Assembly: GCA_963791905.1 (NCBI GenBank)
Contig: CAWBTX010000005.1
Location: 1,116,001 to 1,180,000, forward strand
Origin: Gaiellasilicea sp963791905
Lineage (GTDB): Bacteria > Actinomycetota > Thermoleophilia > Gaiellales > Gaiellaceae
Length of the DNA: 64,000 nt
Direction: 5' to 3'
The notes below the pieces were generated by a model. The model had not been told where the DNA came from and made no database searches. It saw only the letters and a program-made list of their open reading frames with translations. The translations under genes and the position numbers were made by a program. Below are positions 34,473-44,200 of this stretch, one piece after another; position 1 is the first letter of the stretch, and every line of letters begins with the position of its first letter.

Positions 34473-35920
34473 CCCTCGATCGCTGGATCCGGGACCGCGC
34501 GAGGACGACGCCGGGGCGTGTCGCGATCGATTGCTGCCACTGCGAGGTCACGTACGCAGAGCTCGACGAGCGCTCGACGCGGCTCGCGGCCGGGCTCGCC
34601 GCGGCCGGTCTCGCGCGCGGCGACCGCGTCGCGACGCTGACCGGCACGAGCGCGGAGCACGTCGTCGTCTTCTTCGCCTGCGCCAAGGCCGGCCTCGTTC
34701 TCCTCCCGCTCAACCGCCGCCTGGCCGAGCCGGAGCTGGCGTACCAGCTCGCCGACGCCGAGCCGAAGGTGCTGCTCCACGACGACGAGCACGCGGAGCG
34801 GGCGCGCGCGCTCCACGACCGCAGCGCGGGCCTGGAGGAGGTCGCTGTCGACTCCGAATACCTCGGGCCGACGCCGGCGGACGATGACGGCCTCCTTCTC
34901 GTCTACACGTCCGGCACGACGGGCAGGCCGAAGGGCGCGCTGCTCACGCACGCGAACTGCTTCTGGACGAACCTGTCCTTCGATCTGGCCACCGGCGTCT
35001 CGGGTGACGACGTCGTCCTCGCCGTGCTGCCGCAGTTCCACTGCGGGGGCTGGAACGTACAACCGCTGCTTGCGTGGTGGAAAGGTGCGCGGGTGGTGCT
35101 CGAGCCCACTTTCGACGCGGGACGCGCGCTGCGCCTGATCGCCGAGAAGCAGGTCACGACGATGATGGCCGTGCCCGCCAACTACCTCTTCATGGCGCAG
35201 GAGCCGGGCTTCGTGGGCGCTGACCTCTCGAGCCTCCGCCGCGCTGTCGTCGGTGGCGCGCCGATGCCCGAGACGCTGCTCGACGTCTGGCGCGAGCGAG
35301 GCGTGGACATCGTGCAGGGCTACGGGCTCACCGAGGCGGCGCCGAACGTCCTCGTGCTCCCGCCCGAGGATGCGGTGCGCAAGCGCGGCTTCGCCGGGAA
35401 GCCGTACCCGCACGTCGACGTCGAGCTGCGGGATCCCGAGAGCGGGGAAGTCGTCGCGGGCTCCGGAGAAGGGGAGCTCGTCGTGCGCGGCGCCAACGTC
35501 TTCGCCGGCTATTGGCGCAACCCGGAAGCGACCGCCACGACGCTCGTCAGTGGGTGGCTGCACACGGGCGACGTCGCGCACCGCGACGACGAGGGCTACT
35601 ACCTGATCGTCGGCAGGACGAAGGAGGTCGTCATCTCCGGCGGCGAGAACATCTATCCGGCGGAGGTCGAGAACGTGCTCCACGAGCATCCCGCGGTGGC
35701 CGAGGCCGCAGTCGTCGGCAGGCCGGACGATCGCTGGGGCGAGGTCTGCGTGGCGTTCGTCGCCCGCCGTGGCGAGGCGACCGAGGAGGAGCTGATCGAG
35801 TTCTGCCGCGGGCGGCTCGCGCGCTACAAGGTGCCCAAGGGAATCCGGTTCGTCGACGCCCTGCCGCGGAATGCGATGAACAAGGTCGCGAAGTCCGAGC
35901 TCGTGGAGCTCGTCGCGTGA
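34466..35920 (+). CDS. AMP-dependent acyl-CoA synthetase/ligase
   Basis: Adenylate-forming enzyme that activates a carboxylic acid as its CoA thioester, 484 residues. Motifs in order: LVYTSGTTGRPKGALLTH (P-loop), QGYGLTEAAPN, TGDVAHRDDEGYYLIVGRTK (hinge), GGENIYPAEVE and the C-terminal catalytic lysine in NKVAKSEL. The frame is open far upstream inside the hydrolase gene; the GTG at 34466, overlapping by 7 bases, is the right start. It is probably the first CoA step after import. Confidence 0.93.
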   Translation: MLTLDRWIRDRARTTPGRVAIDCCHCEVTYAELDERSTRLAAGLAAAGLARGDRVATLTGTSAEHVVVFFACAKAGLVLLPLNRRLAEPELAYQLADAEPKVLLHDDEHAERARALHDRSAGLEEVAVDSEYLGPTPADDDGLLLVYTSGTTGRPKGALLTHANCFWTNLSFDLATGVSGDDVVLAVLPQFHCGGWNVQPLLAWWKGARVVLEPTFDAGRALRLIAEKQVTTMMAVPANYLFMAQEPGFVGADLSSLRRAVVGGAPMPETLLDVWRERGVDIVQGYGLTEAAPNVLVLPPEDAVRKRGFAGKPYPHVDVELRDPESGEVVAGSGEGELVVRGANVFAGYWRNPEATATTLVSGWLHTGDVAHRDDEGYYLIVGRTKEVVISGGENIYPAEVENVLHEHPAVAEAAVVGRPDDRWGEVCVAFVARRGEATEEELIEFCRGRLARYKVPKGIRFVDALPRNAMNKVAKSELVELVA

Positions 35921-36519
35921 CCCAGAAGGCCCTCACCGCCAGGGGCGAGCGCACGCGCCGTCGCCTACTCGAGGCGGCCGAGCGTGTCTTCGCCGACGTC
36001 GGGTACCACGAGGCCTCGATCGTGAAGATCACCGAGGCCGCCGGCGTCGGTCAGGGGACGTTCTACCTCTACTTCGAGAGCAAGAAGGCCGTCTTCGACG
36101 AGCTTGTGCTCGACCTCAACAGCCGTGTCCGCCACGCGATGACGGAGGCGGCGGAGGCGGGTTCGACGCGCGCCGAGTCGGAGCTCCTCGGCTTCGCCGC
36201 GTTCTTCCGCTTCACCGCGGAGCATCCGGCGCTCTACCGGGTCATCCGCCAGGCGGAGTTCGTCTCGCCGGAGACGCTCCACACCCATTACGAGCGTCTC
36301 ACCGAGGGTTACGTCAGCGGCCTCCGCCAGGCGATGGTGGCGGGCGAGGTGGCCGAGGGTGACCCAGAGGTGCTCGCCTGGAGCCTGATGGGCATCGGCG
36401 AGCTCGTCGGCATGCGCTGGATCCTCTGGAACGGGCGAGACGAGATCCCCGACGAGGTGTTCATGGAGCTCGCCCGCATCATCGTGCGCGTGCTCGGCGT
36501 CAAGGAGCCGGACCGATGA
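35917..36519 (+). CDS. TetR-family regulator
   Basis: 200 residues. The N-terminal helix-turn-helix covers about residues 10-56 (RRLLEAAERVFADVGYHEAS, then VGQGTFYLYFESKKAVFDEL). The C-terminal ligand domain is typical of fatty-acid or acyl-CoA-responsive members, though this is not specific. The GTG start overlaps the ligase stop by 4 bases. Sitting inside the operon, it probably controls the operon through the promoter at 29.0 kb, with an intermediate as inducer. Confidence 0.9.
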   Translation: MTQKALTARGERTRRRLLEAAERVFADVGYHEASIVKITEAAGVGQGTFYLYFESKKAVFDELVLDLNSRVRHAMTEAAEAGSTRAESELLGFAAFFRFTAEHPALYRVIRQAEFVSPETLHTHYERLTEGYVSGLRQAMVAGEVAEGDPEVLAWSLMGIGELVGMRWILWNGRDEIPDEVFMELARIIVRVLGVKEPDR

Positions 36520-37511
36520 CCGCGATCGGGCTGGCCGCGACCGCGTCCTACCTTCCCGAGCGCTGGATGACGGCCGCCGAAATCGGCGATGCCAGCGGGA
36601 TTCCGGAGAGCGTCATCGTCGAGAAGTTCGGCCTGCGCGGCAAGCACATCGCCGCCGACGACGAGCACGTCAGCGACATGGCGACGGAGGCGGCGACGCG
36701 CCTGCTCCGCGAGAATGACCTCGACGCGCACGACGTCGACGTCGTCCTCTACTTCGGCTCGATGTGGAAGGACTACCCGGTGTGGCAGGCGGCGCCGTGG
36801 ATCGCGCACAGGCTCGGCTGCAACGGCGCCTACGCGCTCGAGTACGCGAATGTCTCCTGCGGTACGCCGGTCGCGCTCCGGCTCGCGCGCAACTTCCTCG
36901 TCGCCGAGCCCGGGCTGCGGAACGTGCTGCTCGTCGCCGCGTGCCGCGAGTCGTACCTGCTCGACTACGGCAACGAACGTTCGCGCTTCATGTTCAACTT
37001 CGGCGACGGGGCCGTGGCCGCGCTTCTGACGCGAAACGGCGGACACGAGCTCTGCGGCTCCCACGCCATCACCGACGGGTCGTTCGCGCTGCAGGTGAAG
37101 GTCCCCGCGGGCGGCTCCGTCGAGCCTGCTTCGGTCGACTCGGTCGAGGGCCGCCGCCACTTCCTCGACGTCGCCGACCCGGCTCAGATGAAGGACGGCC
37201 TCGCCGAGGTGAGCCTCGCGAACTTCGCGGGCGCCGCACGCGGCGCGCTCGCGCAGTGCGGCGCAGCCCAGGAGGAGATCGCCATTCTCTGCAACATCCA
37301 CATGAAGCGCTCAATGCACGAGGCGATCGTGGCCGAGCTCGGCTCGCCACGCGCCCTCTATCTCGACGACACTGGCCACATGAGCGGCGTCGACCCACTC
37401 CTTGCGCTCGATCGCGCGCACCGCGCGGGAGAGCTCGAGCGAGGCGACCTCGTCGTGCTCCTCGCCGCTGGAACCGGGTACACATGGGCCGCGTCGGTGA
37501 TCCGGTGGTAG
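36516..37511 (+). CDS. KAS III/thiolase-fold condensing enzyme with altered triad
   Basis: 331 residues of the FabH-like thiolase fold. The catalytic cysteine is C115 (ANVSCGTPVAL) and one histidine is H262 (NIHMKRS). Where FabH has Asn in a GNTS motif, this protein reads TGHMSG, giving H288, so the triad is Cys-His-His. This suggests a claisen-type or acyl-transfer reaction other than standard fatty-acid initiation. The ATG start overlaps the TetR stop. The neighbours (CoA ligase, MaoC) point to CoA-thioester chemistry. Confidence 0.85.
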   Translation: MTAIGLAATASYLPERWMTAAEIGDASGIPESVIVEKFGLRGKHIAADDEHVSDMATEAATRLLRENDLDAHDVDVVLYFGSMWKDYPVWQAAPWIAHRLGCNGAYALEYANVSCGTPVALRLARNFLVAEPGLRNVLLVAACRESYLLDYGNERSRFMFNFGDGAVAALLTRNGGHELCGSHAITDGSFALQVKVPAGGSVEPASVDSVEGRRHFLDVADPAQMKDGLAEVSLANFAGAARGALAQCGAAQEEIAILCNIHMKRSMHEAIVAELGSPRALYLDDTGHMSGVDPLLALDRAHRAGELERGDLVVLLAAGTGYTWAASVIRW

Positions 37512-37936
37512 CCCGCGATCTCGTCGGACGGGAGCTCGTCTCCGACTGGCGTGTCATCGAGCAGGAGCGCATCGACGAGTTCGCGCGCGCCACGGACGAT
37601 CTGCAGTGGATCCACGTCGACCCCGAGCGCGCGGCGGCCGGCCCGTTCGGCACCACGATCGCGCACGGCTTTCTCACGCTCTCGCTGACGGTGCCGCTGT
37701 TCGAGGAGGCCCTTCCGCCGCTCGAGGGCTACGCGCTGAGCCTCAACTACGGCCTCAACCGCGTTCGCTTCACGTCGCCCGTGCCGGTCGGGAGCCGCAT
37801 CCGCGGCCGGTTCCGGGTCGAGGCCGTCGACGAGGTCGCCGGCGGCGAGCAGGCCACCGTCGCCGTGACGATCGAGCGCGAGGGCCAGGAGAAGCCCGTC
37901 TGCGTCGCTGAAGCGCTGTTCCGCTTCCTCGTTTGA
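37505..37936 (+). CDS. MaoC-like (R)-hydratase
   Basis: 143-residue hot-dog fold enzyme that hydrates enoyl-CoA or a similar thioester. The hydratase motif DDLQWIHVDPERAAAGPFG followed by TTIAHGFLTLSL contains the catalytic Asp/His pair. The GTG at 37505 (7-base overlap with the previous gene) was chosen; an ATG at 37484 is also in frame. It is the last gene of the Liv/CoA operon. Confidence 0.88.
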   Translation: MVARDLVGRELVSDWRVIEQERIDEFARATDDLQWIHVDPERAAAGPFGTTIAHGFLTLSLTVPLFEEALPPLEGYALSLNYGLNRVRFTSPVPVGSRIRGRFRVEAVDEVAGGEQATVAVTIEREGQEKPVCVAEALFRFLV

Positions 37937-37998
37937 ACGCAGCCGCCGCTGGAGACACAGAGGCTCCAGATGCGCGCCACTAGGCCGGTTGCAGCAGC

Positions 37999-38760
37999 GT
38001 GAGTCGGGATGGGGCTCAGGATGGGGGAACCAGGGGCTCGGGACGGGCGTTCCGGGGCCTCGTCCTCGTCTTCCTGTTCTCGCTCCTGAACCTCGTCGGC
38101 GTGGTCCTGACGGCGACCGCGATCGGCGGCGTCGCACCGTGGTCGCGCTGGCAGTTCATCGGGTTGTTCGGTGTCCTCGAAGCGGCGTCGGGAATCTCGA
38201 ACGTCCTGACGCCCAACGTCTGGCGGCTTCCTGTCGCCGAGCTCCGGACCCGCACCGACGTGCGGCTGGCCGCGTCCGCGCTCCTGCTGCCGCACTGGGG
38301 CGGGCTTGCGCGTACGGCCGCGGGCGTCGTCTGCATGGCGGTTGCGGCGTGGGAGGCCGGGCTTGCGCCGGCCTCGATCGCGCTCGTGCCGTTCGTCCTC
38401 GCGTTGGCGTGGTCGATTCTCGCGATCTCGGCTCTTCTGGCCCGGGCCGGCGTTGCACGTCCGGACCTCGACGTCGTGCAGCTCGTCGTCCGCTGGCGCC
38501 GGCGCGAGCACGAGCTCACTCCCCTCAGCATCACAACCGCCGTGCTCCAGTTCGCGCTCGGGATCGCGACGATCCCCGCGGCGAAGCTCTTACCGCCGTC
38601 CGTCCTGTACCAGCCGGAACTGGCGCCGTCGCCGAGCGCGCTGGTCGTCTCGCTCGTCCTCTCGGCCGTGCTGACGGTGCTCGTCTACGCGGCCTGGTCG
38701 GGCCGAGTCGACCTCGAGGCGCCGCGTGAGCAACAGCGCGAGGCCGAGAAGCACGCCTGA
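37999..38760 (+). CDS. Hypothetical multi-pass membrane protein
   Basis: 253 residues with about six hydrophobic segments (first VLVFLFSLLNLVGVVLTAT, last VVSLVLSAVLTVLVYAAW), a polar N-terminus and an acidic/basic C-terminal tail. No family is recognised. The GTG start lies 62 bases after the MaoC gene, so it may be read through from the operon. A role cannot be assigned. Confidence 0.65.
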   Translation: MSRDGAQDGGTRGSGRAFRGLVLVFLFSLLNLVGVVLTATAIGGVAPWSRWQFIGLFGVLEAASGISNVLTPNVWRLPVAELRTRTDVRLAASALLLPHWGGLARTAAGVVCMAVAAWEAGLAPASIALVPFVLALAWSILAISALLARAGVARPDLDVVQLVVRWRRREHELTPLSITTAVLQFALGIATIPAAKLLPPSVLYQPELAPSPSALVVSLVLSAVLTVLVYAAWSGRVDLEAPREQQREAEKHA

Positions 38761-38826
38761 CAGCGTGTCTCGACCCTCCTGTGAGGGCCAAACCGTCCTG
38801 GAATAGTCAGCGTCAGATGGCCACGC

Positions 38827-38959
38827 GTGAGCAGCGCGTCACCCCGCTCCGGCCCTCGTCGCGCTCGCTCTGGCCACGACGGCGTGCGGCGCGCTCGTCG
38901 TCTACGACGTCGTCCACTACCGCGAAGACCGCGCGCAGGTGAGGGCGGCGCGCCCCTAG
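38827..38959 (+). pseudogene. Possible small membrane protein, frameshifted
   Basis: Within the 256-base spacer before the protease gene, a GTG at 38827 starts MSSASPRSGP. The next frame continues LALALATTACGALVVYDVV then HYREDRAQVRAARP to a stop at 38957-38959. One extra base near 38845-38858 would give a 43-residue single-span or lipoprotein-like product. Both pieces are short, so this is only a candidate. The rest of the spacer shows nothing recognisable. Confidence 0.3.
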
Positions 38960-39016
38960 TAGACTCCGGCCGCGGAGCCGCGCCATGGGCGCGGTGGCAA
39001 ACGAACGGGAGGGGTC

Positions 39017-39829
39017 ATGCGTCGGAAGCTGAGCGTCGTGCTGGTCGTTGCGATCGGAGGCGCGATCGCGGCCGTAGGGGTGCAGGCGATCACGTTCGGG
39101 GAGCCGGACGGCACCCGTCATCCGCAGGTCGGCGCGCTCGTGATGGACTGGAATGCCAACAGCCCTGGTCCAGACCAGTTCTGCTCGGGCACGCTCGTCG
39201 CGCCGACGCTGTTCCTGACGGCCGCGCATTGCCTCTTCGACGGAGACCCGGCGGGTCCGCCGATCTCGGTGTCGTTCGAGCCGGTGTACGACGAGAGCGC
39301 GGTCGCGCCGGGAGGGCTGCACGCCGTCACCGGATGGACGGTGCACGAGGGCTTCGCGGCGCCCGGCGGCGGGGCCGACGCCCACGACATCGCGATCGCG
39401 TCGCTCGCGAGCGCTCCGGCGGTCGCGCCGGCGCAGCTCCCGAAGCTCGGGTTGCTCGACAGCTTTAGCGAGAAGCAGCTCAGGCAGCTCACGTTCACGA
39501 CGGTCGGCTACGGCATCGTGCGCGAGACCAAGAAGGGCGGCCCACACGGCTTCATCGACGAAACGACGCGCATGGTGGCGCAGCAGACGGTGCTCTCGCT
39601 ACAGCCGACCTGGCTGACCCTGAACATGAACCCGTCGACAGGCGGCGCCGGCACCTGCTTCGGCGACTCCGGCGGACCGCACTTCCTCGGCGGGATGACG
39701 AGCAATCTGCTCGTCTCGCTCACCGTCACAGGCGACTCGGTTTGTCGAGCCACGGACAAGTCGTACCGACTCGACACTCGGTCGGCGCAGGAGTTCCTCT
39801 CGCGCTTCGGTCTGGCTCGAGCCCCTTAG
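39017..39829 (+). CDS. Secreted trypsin-like serine protease (S1)
   Basis: 270 residues with a signal peptide (MRRKLSVVLVVAIGGAIAAV...). The complete catalytic triad is visible: H71 in LTAAHC, D124 in AHDIAIA and S218 in GTCFGDSGGP. Cysteines around the His and Ser sites suggest disulfides, fitting an extracellular enzyme. ATG start with a GGGAGGGG ribosome site. The physiological substrate is unknown. Confidence 0.9.
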   Translation: MRRKLSVVLVVAIGGAIAAVGVQAITFGEPDGTRHPQVGALVMDWNANSPGPDQFCSGTLVAPTLFLTAAHCLFDGDPAGPPISVSFEPVYDESAVAPGGLHAVTGWTVHEGFAAPGGGADAHDIAIASLASAPAVAPAQLPKLGLLDSFSEKQLRQLTFTTVGYGIVRETKKGGPHGFIDETTRMVAQQTVLSLQPTWLTLNMNPSTGGAGTCFGDSGGPHFLGGMTSNLLVSLTVTGDSVCRATDKSYRLDTRSAQEFLSRFGLARAP

Positions 39830-39888
39830 GGCCACACGGGGTTCGAACGACCCGCATGGTCCAAATGGATCAGGTTTGGGCAGGATGA

Positions 39889-39918
39889 TTGAACTTTCGT
39901 CACACCTGTGATTAGGTT
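39889..39918 (+). promoter_or_regulatory. Predicted promoter for the secreted 430-residue protein
   Basis: TTGAAC (39889-39894) and TAGGTT (39913-39918) are 18 bases apart and match the TTGAna / TAnnnT pattern. The expected transcript start falls within a few bases of the TTG start codon at 39928, so the message may be nearly leaderless. Confidence 0.5.
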
Positions 39919-39927
39919 CCTGCTGGC

Positions 39928-41220
39928 TTGAGGCGACTGCGGCAACAGAGGACCGGTTTTGCGGACCGGCGGATTTGGGCGCTGCTCGCGCTCGCCGCTG
40001 CGCTCGCAGTTCTCGTCGGCACGGCTCGCGCGGCGGCGCCCGCGCCGACGAAGAACGCGGCGGCGACGATTGCGCCGGCGGCCGTGAGCGCCGGCTCGAC
40101 CGAGTCCTACTCGCTCACGCTCCAGAACCTTCCCTCGAGCAACCAGGCGCTAGGGTCGGCGAACGTCACCGTTCCCGCCGGCTTCACCGTCGCCACCTCC
40201 TCGCTCGCCCTAACGGCCCCGGCCGGGACGGTCTGGAAGGCGCCGACGCTGACGAGTGACGGCGTCATCGAGCTGCGCTCCGTGGGCGTGAACAGCAAGC
40301 TCTCGAAGAACCAGCAGCTCGTCCTCAACTTCGACGCCGCCACCGCGTGCTCGGCCTCCGGTGCCGGGACCTGGGGGACGACGGTCAAGCAGTCGAACGA
40401 CTTTCTCGGTACCGGCAACGACTTCAACGTCGCCTCGCAGACGACTGTCACCGTCAGCGGCGGCGGCGGGGGCGGGGCGGCCGGATTCGAGCTCGGGCCG
40501 ATCGGCGTGCGACAGGAGGTCGGTACTCCATTCAGCGTCACCGTCACCGCCAAGGACGAGTGCGGTGCGGTCGACACCGGCTACAGCGGGACGCCCACGC
40601 TGACTGGTCTGAACAGCCAGGGCTCACAAACGCCTTCGTACGGGACGCTCTCGTTCAGCGCCGGGACCGCGACGACATCCGTCACTGCCGCGCTCTCGCA
40701 GCGCAGCGCAGCGCTAGTCGTCACGGACACCGCGGCAGGGCTGACCGGCACGAGCAACGGCTTCGACGTCTTCGACCTGCTCTGCACGGAGCCGGTCATC
40801 TGTGAGGAGACGGACGCGGACGGCACAACGACCGTGACGACGCCCGGCCCGCCGGTCGGCGGCTCGATGGGCCTCAGCTTCGAGGACTTTCCCAACTCGT
40901 TCACGTGCGAGGGCACTCCGTCGTTCGACCGCAAAGGCTCGCTCGCGGTCCTCGACCCGCTCGGCTACGCGGGGCCGACGATCACCGCGAAGGGCCGCTG
41001 GGACAAGACCATCACGCCGGGCACGGGAGTCGCCAACTTCATTATCTGCTGGAGCAAGAACGGAATCAGCTACTCGGTCGCTGGTCCGTGCACCAACAAG
41101 GGCAAGCTGCCCGCCGCGACTGCCTTCTGCATCCTCAAGCGCAGCCGCAACGGAGTCGGCGATCTCGAGATCGACTTCCTGATGTCGACCAACGACCCCT
41201 GGGCCGTGCTCGGGGAGTAG
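39928..41220 (+). CDS. Large secreted protein with Ig-like repeats
   Basis: 430 residues. An N-terminal signal peptide (LLALAAALAVLVGTARA) is followed by threonine/serine-rich beta-sandwich-like segments. These include a domain-like region at about residues 45-170, a run of six glycines (GGGGGG) acting as linker, and a second region beginning GPIGVRQEVGTPFSVTVTAK that resembles bacterial Ig-like folds. About eight cysteines lie in the C-terminal third. There is no sorting motif or membrane helix at the end, so it is probably released or wall-associated. TTG start. Confidence 0.75.
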   Translation: MRRLRQQRTGFADRRIWALLALAAALAVLVGTARAAAPAPTKNAAATIAPAAVSAGSTESYSLTLQNLPSSNQALGSANVTVPAGFTVATSSLALTAPAGTVWKAPTLTSDGVIELRSVGVNSKLSKNQQLVLNFDAATACSASGAGTWGTTVKQSNDFLGTGNDFNVASQTTVTVSGGGGGGAAGFELGPIGVRQEVGTPFSVTVTAKDECGAVDTGYSGTPTLTGLNSQGSQTPSYGTLSFSAGTATTSVTAALSQRSAALVVTDTAAGLTGTSNGFDVFDLLCTEPVICEETDADGTTTVTTPGPPVGGSMGLSFEDFPNSFTCEGTPSFDRKGSLAVLDPLGYAGPTITAKGRWDKTITPGTGVANFIICWSKNGISYSVAGPCTNKGKLPAATAFCILKRSRNGVGDLEIDFLMSTNDPWAVLGE

Positions 41221-41226
41221 AGCGAC

Positions 41227-44200
41227 TCAGCTGGGCGGACTCAGAGGCAGGCGTGCCGCCGCCTCGACACCGAGCCGCTCGTACAGCTCCGCGCTCTCGG
41301 CCGCGTCGCCGACACCGAGCGTGGCCTGAAGATCCAACGCGAGCGCGAGCTCGTAGAGGGCGTCCGCATCGCGGGCGATGTCGACGCTCTTCGCGACATC
41401 CACCAGGGCACCCTCGGAGTCGCCTAGCTGAAGCCGCGCGGCGCCCTGCAGCCGCAGGGCGGTCGCCAACAGCGGCCCCATGTCCGCGACATCCGCCTCC
41501 CGCGCCACGACCGACTCCGCCCGGGCGAGCGCCTCGCGTGGGCGGTCGCCGCGAAGCACGTCGAGCTCGGCCAGCCGGGCGTCCGTCTCGAGCACGAAGC
41601 CGCCCACATTCATCTCGGTGAACGTCGCGAGCGCCTCGACCAGCAGGTCCTCCGCCTCCTCGAAGCGGCGGGCACGAGCCGCCGCGCGGCCGCTGTTCGC
41701 AGTCGCCACCGTCGCGAGCGGCCGCTGCCCCGCGGCGGTCGCCGCCCGCCGGGCCTCCTCGAACAGCCGCACCGCCTCGTCGAGGCGTCCCTGGTCGGAC
41801 AGGATCTCGCCGATGTTGTTCGTCGCAATCGCGACGCTGATGACGTCTCCGATCCGTGCGAAGAGCGCCCGGCTGCGCTCGTAGAGATCGAGCGCCTTTG
41901 CCCAGTCGCCGCTGTAGTACGCCTCGATGCCGAGGCTGTTGAGCGTGGCCGCCTGGCCCTTGAGGTCGCCAAGCTCCTCGTAGAGCGGCAGCGCGATGCC
42001 GCTGAAGGCCGTCCGCTCGGGCGAGCCGATGTACGTGTAGACGGTGTGGAGCAGCAGGTAGGTCGGCGCGAGGCTCCTGAGGTCGTCGGTCGCGAGCGCA
42101 TCGGTAACGACCTCGTTGCAGCGGCGGATGCACTCGTCGAACGAGCCCTGGCGGAAGCGGACCTGCGCCTGTGCCAGCCGCAGTCGGTTCTCGTGCCGCT
42201 TCCGCAGCGCCTCGTCCTCCATCGCGGCGGCAGTCGTCAGCGCGCGTCCGTACCACCGCAGCGCGTCGGAGTACTTTCCTGTCGCCTCCCGCAGCGCGCC
42301 CTCCTTGCGCATGAGGTCGAGCTGCTCGGGAGCGTTACGCGGCCGGAGCCGCCGAGCCTCGGCGAAGGCGCTCGCCGCCTCTCCGAGATCGCCCGAGAGC
42401 TGAAGACAGTCTCCCAGCGACTCCCAGACAACGGCGATCTCGTCTGCGGCGAGCTCCGGCAGGGACCGCGCCGCACTCAGGGCACGCCTGAAGAGCTCCG
42501 CCGCCTCGACGTTCCCCCACTTCTCACGGGCTCGATGTCCCGCCTCGACCGAGAAGCGCCACGTGGGCTCCTTGAAGCCGGCCCGGTGGAAGTGGAGCGA
42601 GAGCAGGTCGGCGACCTCGTGCGTTCGCCCCTCGAAGCGGGCCTCGACGACCTCGGCGAGGCGGCCGTGCAGCTCGCGACGGCGCCGGTACGAGAGCCCC
42701 TCGTACGCCGCATCGCGAATGAGCGCGTGCCGGAAGCGATATCCGCCGGGCACCTCGGGATCGCGCTCGACGAACTCGACCAGACGATCCCAGGCGTCGG
42801 AGTCGGCGGCCGCCGTTGGATCGTCGGCAAGCACGGCCTGGAGGATGGCCCCCGAGAACGAGACGCCGAGGACGGACGCCCAGCGGAGCAGCGTTCGGTC
42901 CGGCGGCGCCAGTCCGTCGATGCGGGCGCCGACGAGTGCCTCCACGCTCTCCGGAAGCTCCTCCTCGTCGTCGTCCGATCCTGCCGCCCCAGCCGCCGCG
43001 AGCTCCTGCAGGAAGAGGGGATTCCCGCCGCCGCGCTCGGCGATCGCCTCGAGCTCCTCCGCTCGAAGGGCCCGGCCACCCGCCGCCGCTTCCACCAGTG
43101 CCCGCGCATCCGCAGCAGGGAGCGGCTCCAGACGCAGTGTGAACGCCGGCAGCGGCGGCGTCCCCTCGGCGGCCGAGAACCCTGCTCCGGCAGCCCGTCT
43201 CGTCGTGCACGCAAGCCATGAATGCGTCGGCAGCTGACTGCCGATGTGACGGAGCAGGTCGGCCGACGCCTCGTCCATCCAGTGGACGTCCTCGAACAGC
43301 AGCAGCGTCGGAGCGTCGAGCAGGCGGCCGAGGATGCCGGCCACGACGCCGTGGAGGCGGGCCCGGCGGAAGGCGGGCTCGAGGTCGTCCACCTCGGGCG
43401 TGGAATCGATCTCGACGTCGAGCGGGGCCGCGAGGAGCGGCGCCCAGGGCGCGAGCTCGGGGTCGAGCTCACGGAGGCGTTTCGTGAGTGCGGTCAGGTT
43501 CGCAGCGCCGTCGTCGGCAGGAGTGACGTCGAGCAGCGCGCGCAGGAAACCTCGGAAGGCCCGGTAGGGCGTCGACTCCGCGTACTGGTCGCAGCTCACC
43601 GTGTGAGCGGCCATCCCTTCGCAGAGCCGGCGCAGCTCGTCGGCAAGGCGCGACTTCCCGATGCCGGGCTCGCCGATGAGCTCGACGAGCGTGCCGAAGC
43701 CGGCGCGCACGGGCCCGACTGCCGCCCCCAGCACCGCGCGCTCCCGCTCGCGATCGACGAAGGGAAGCTCACGGTCGGCGTGGACCAGCCGCTCCTGGAG
43801 GAGCTCTCCCAGTGCCGCGGCGCGGATCAGCTTGCTCTTTCCCTTCACCCGGAAGGGCTCGAGCTCGACAGCGGCAAACACGCCGCCCGCGCCGTCGAGC
43901 AGGTCGTTCGAGACGAGGATCTGCCCGGGCTGCGCCCGCGCCATCAGGCGGGCGGCGAGCGCCGCCGTGTCTCCGAGGACGGTGTACGTGCGTCGGAACG
44001 GCGCTCCCACCTGGCCGGCGAAGACGCGGCCGCGGCCGGCGCCGATCGCCAGCGGGAGCGAGACGCCGGCGTCGAACGCGGATCGGAGCGTGCGGAGCAG
44101 GCGCTCCTCGTCATCGCCTGTCGTCTGGGGCGCTCCGGCCACCAGCACGATCCGACCGCCGTCTCGGTCGATGTCGCTCTCGAGGAACGTCACCCCGTGC

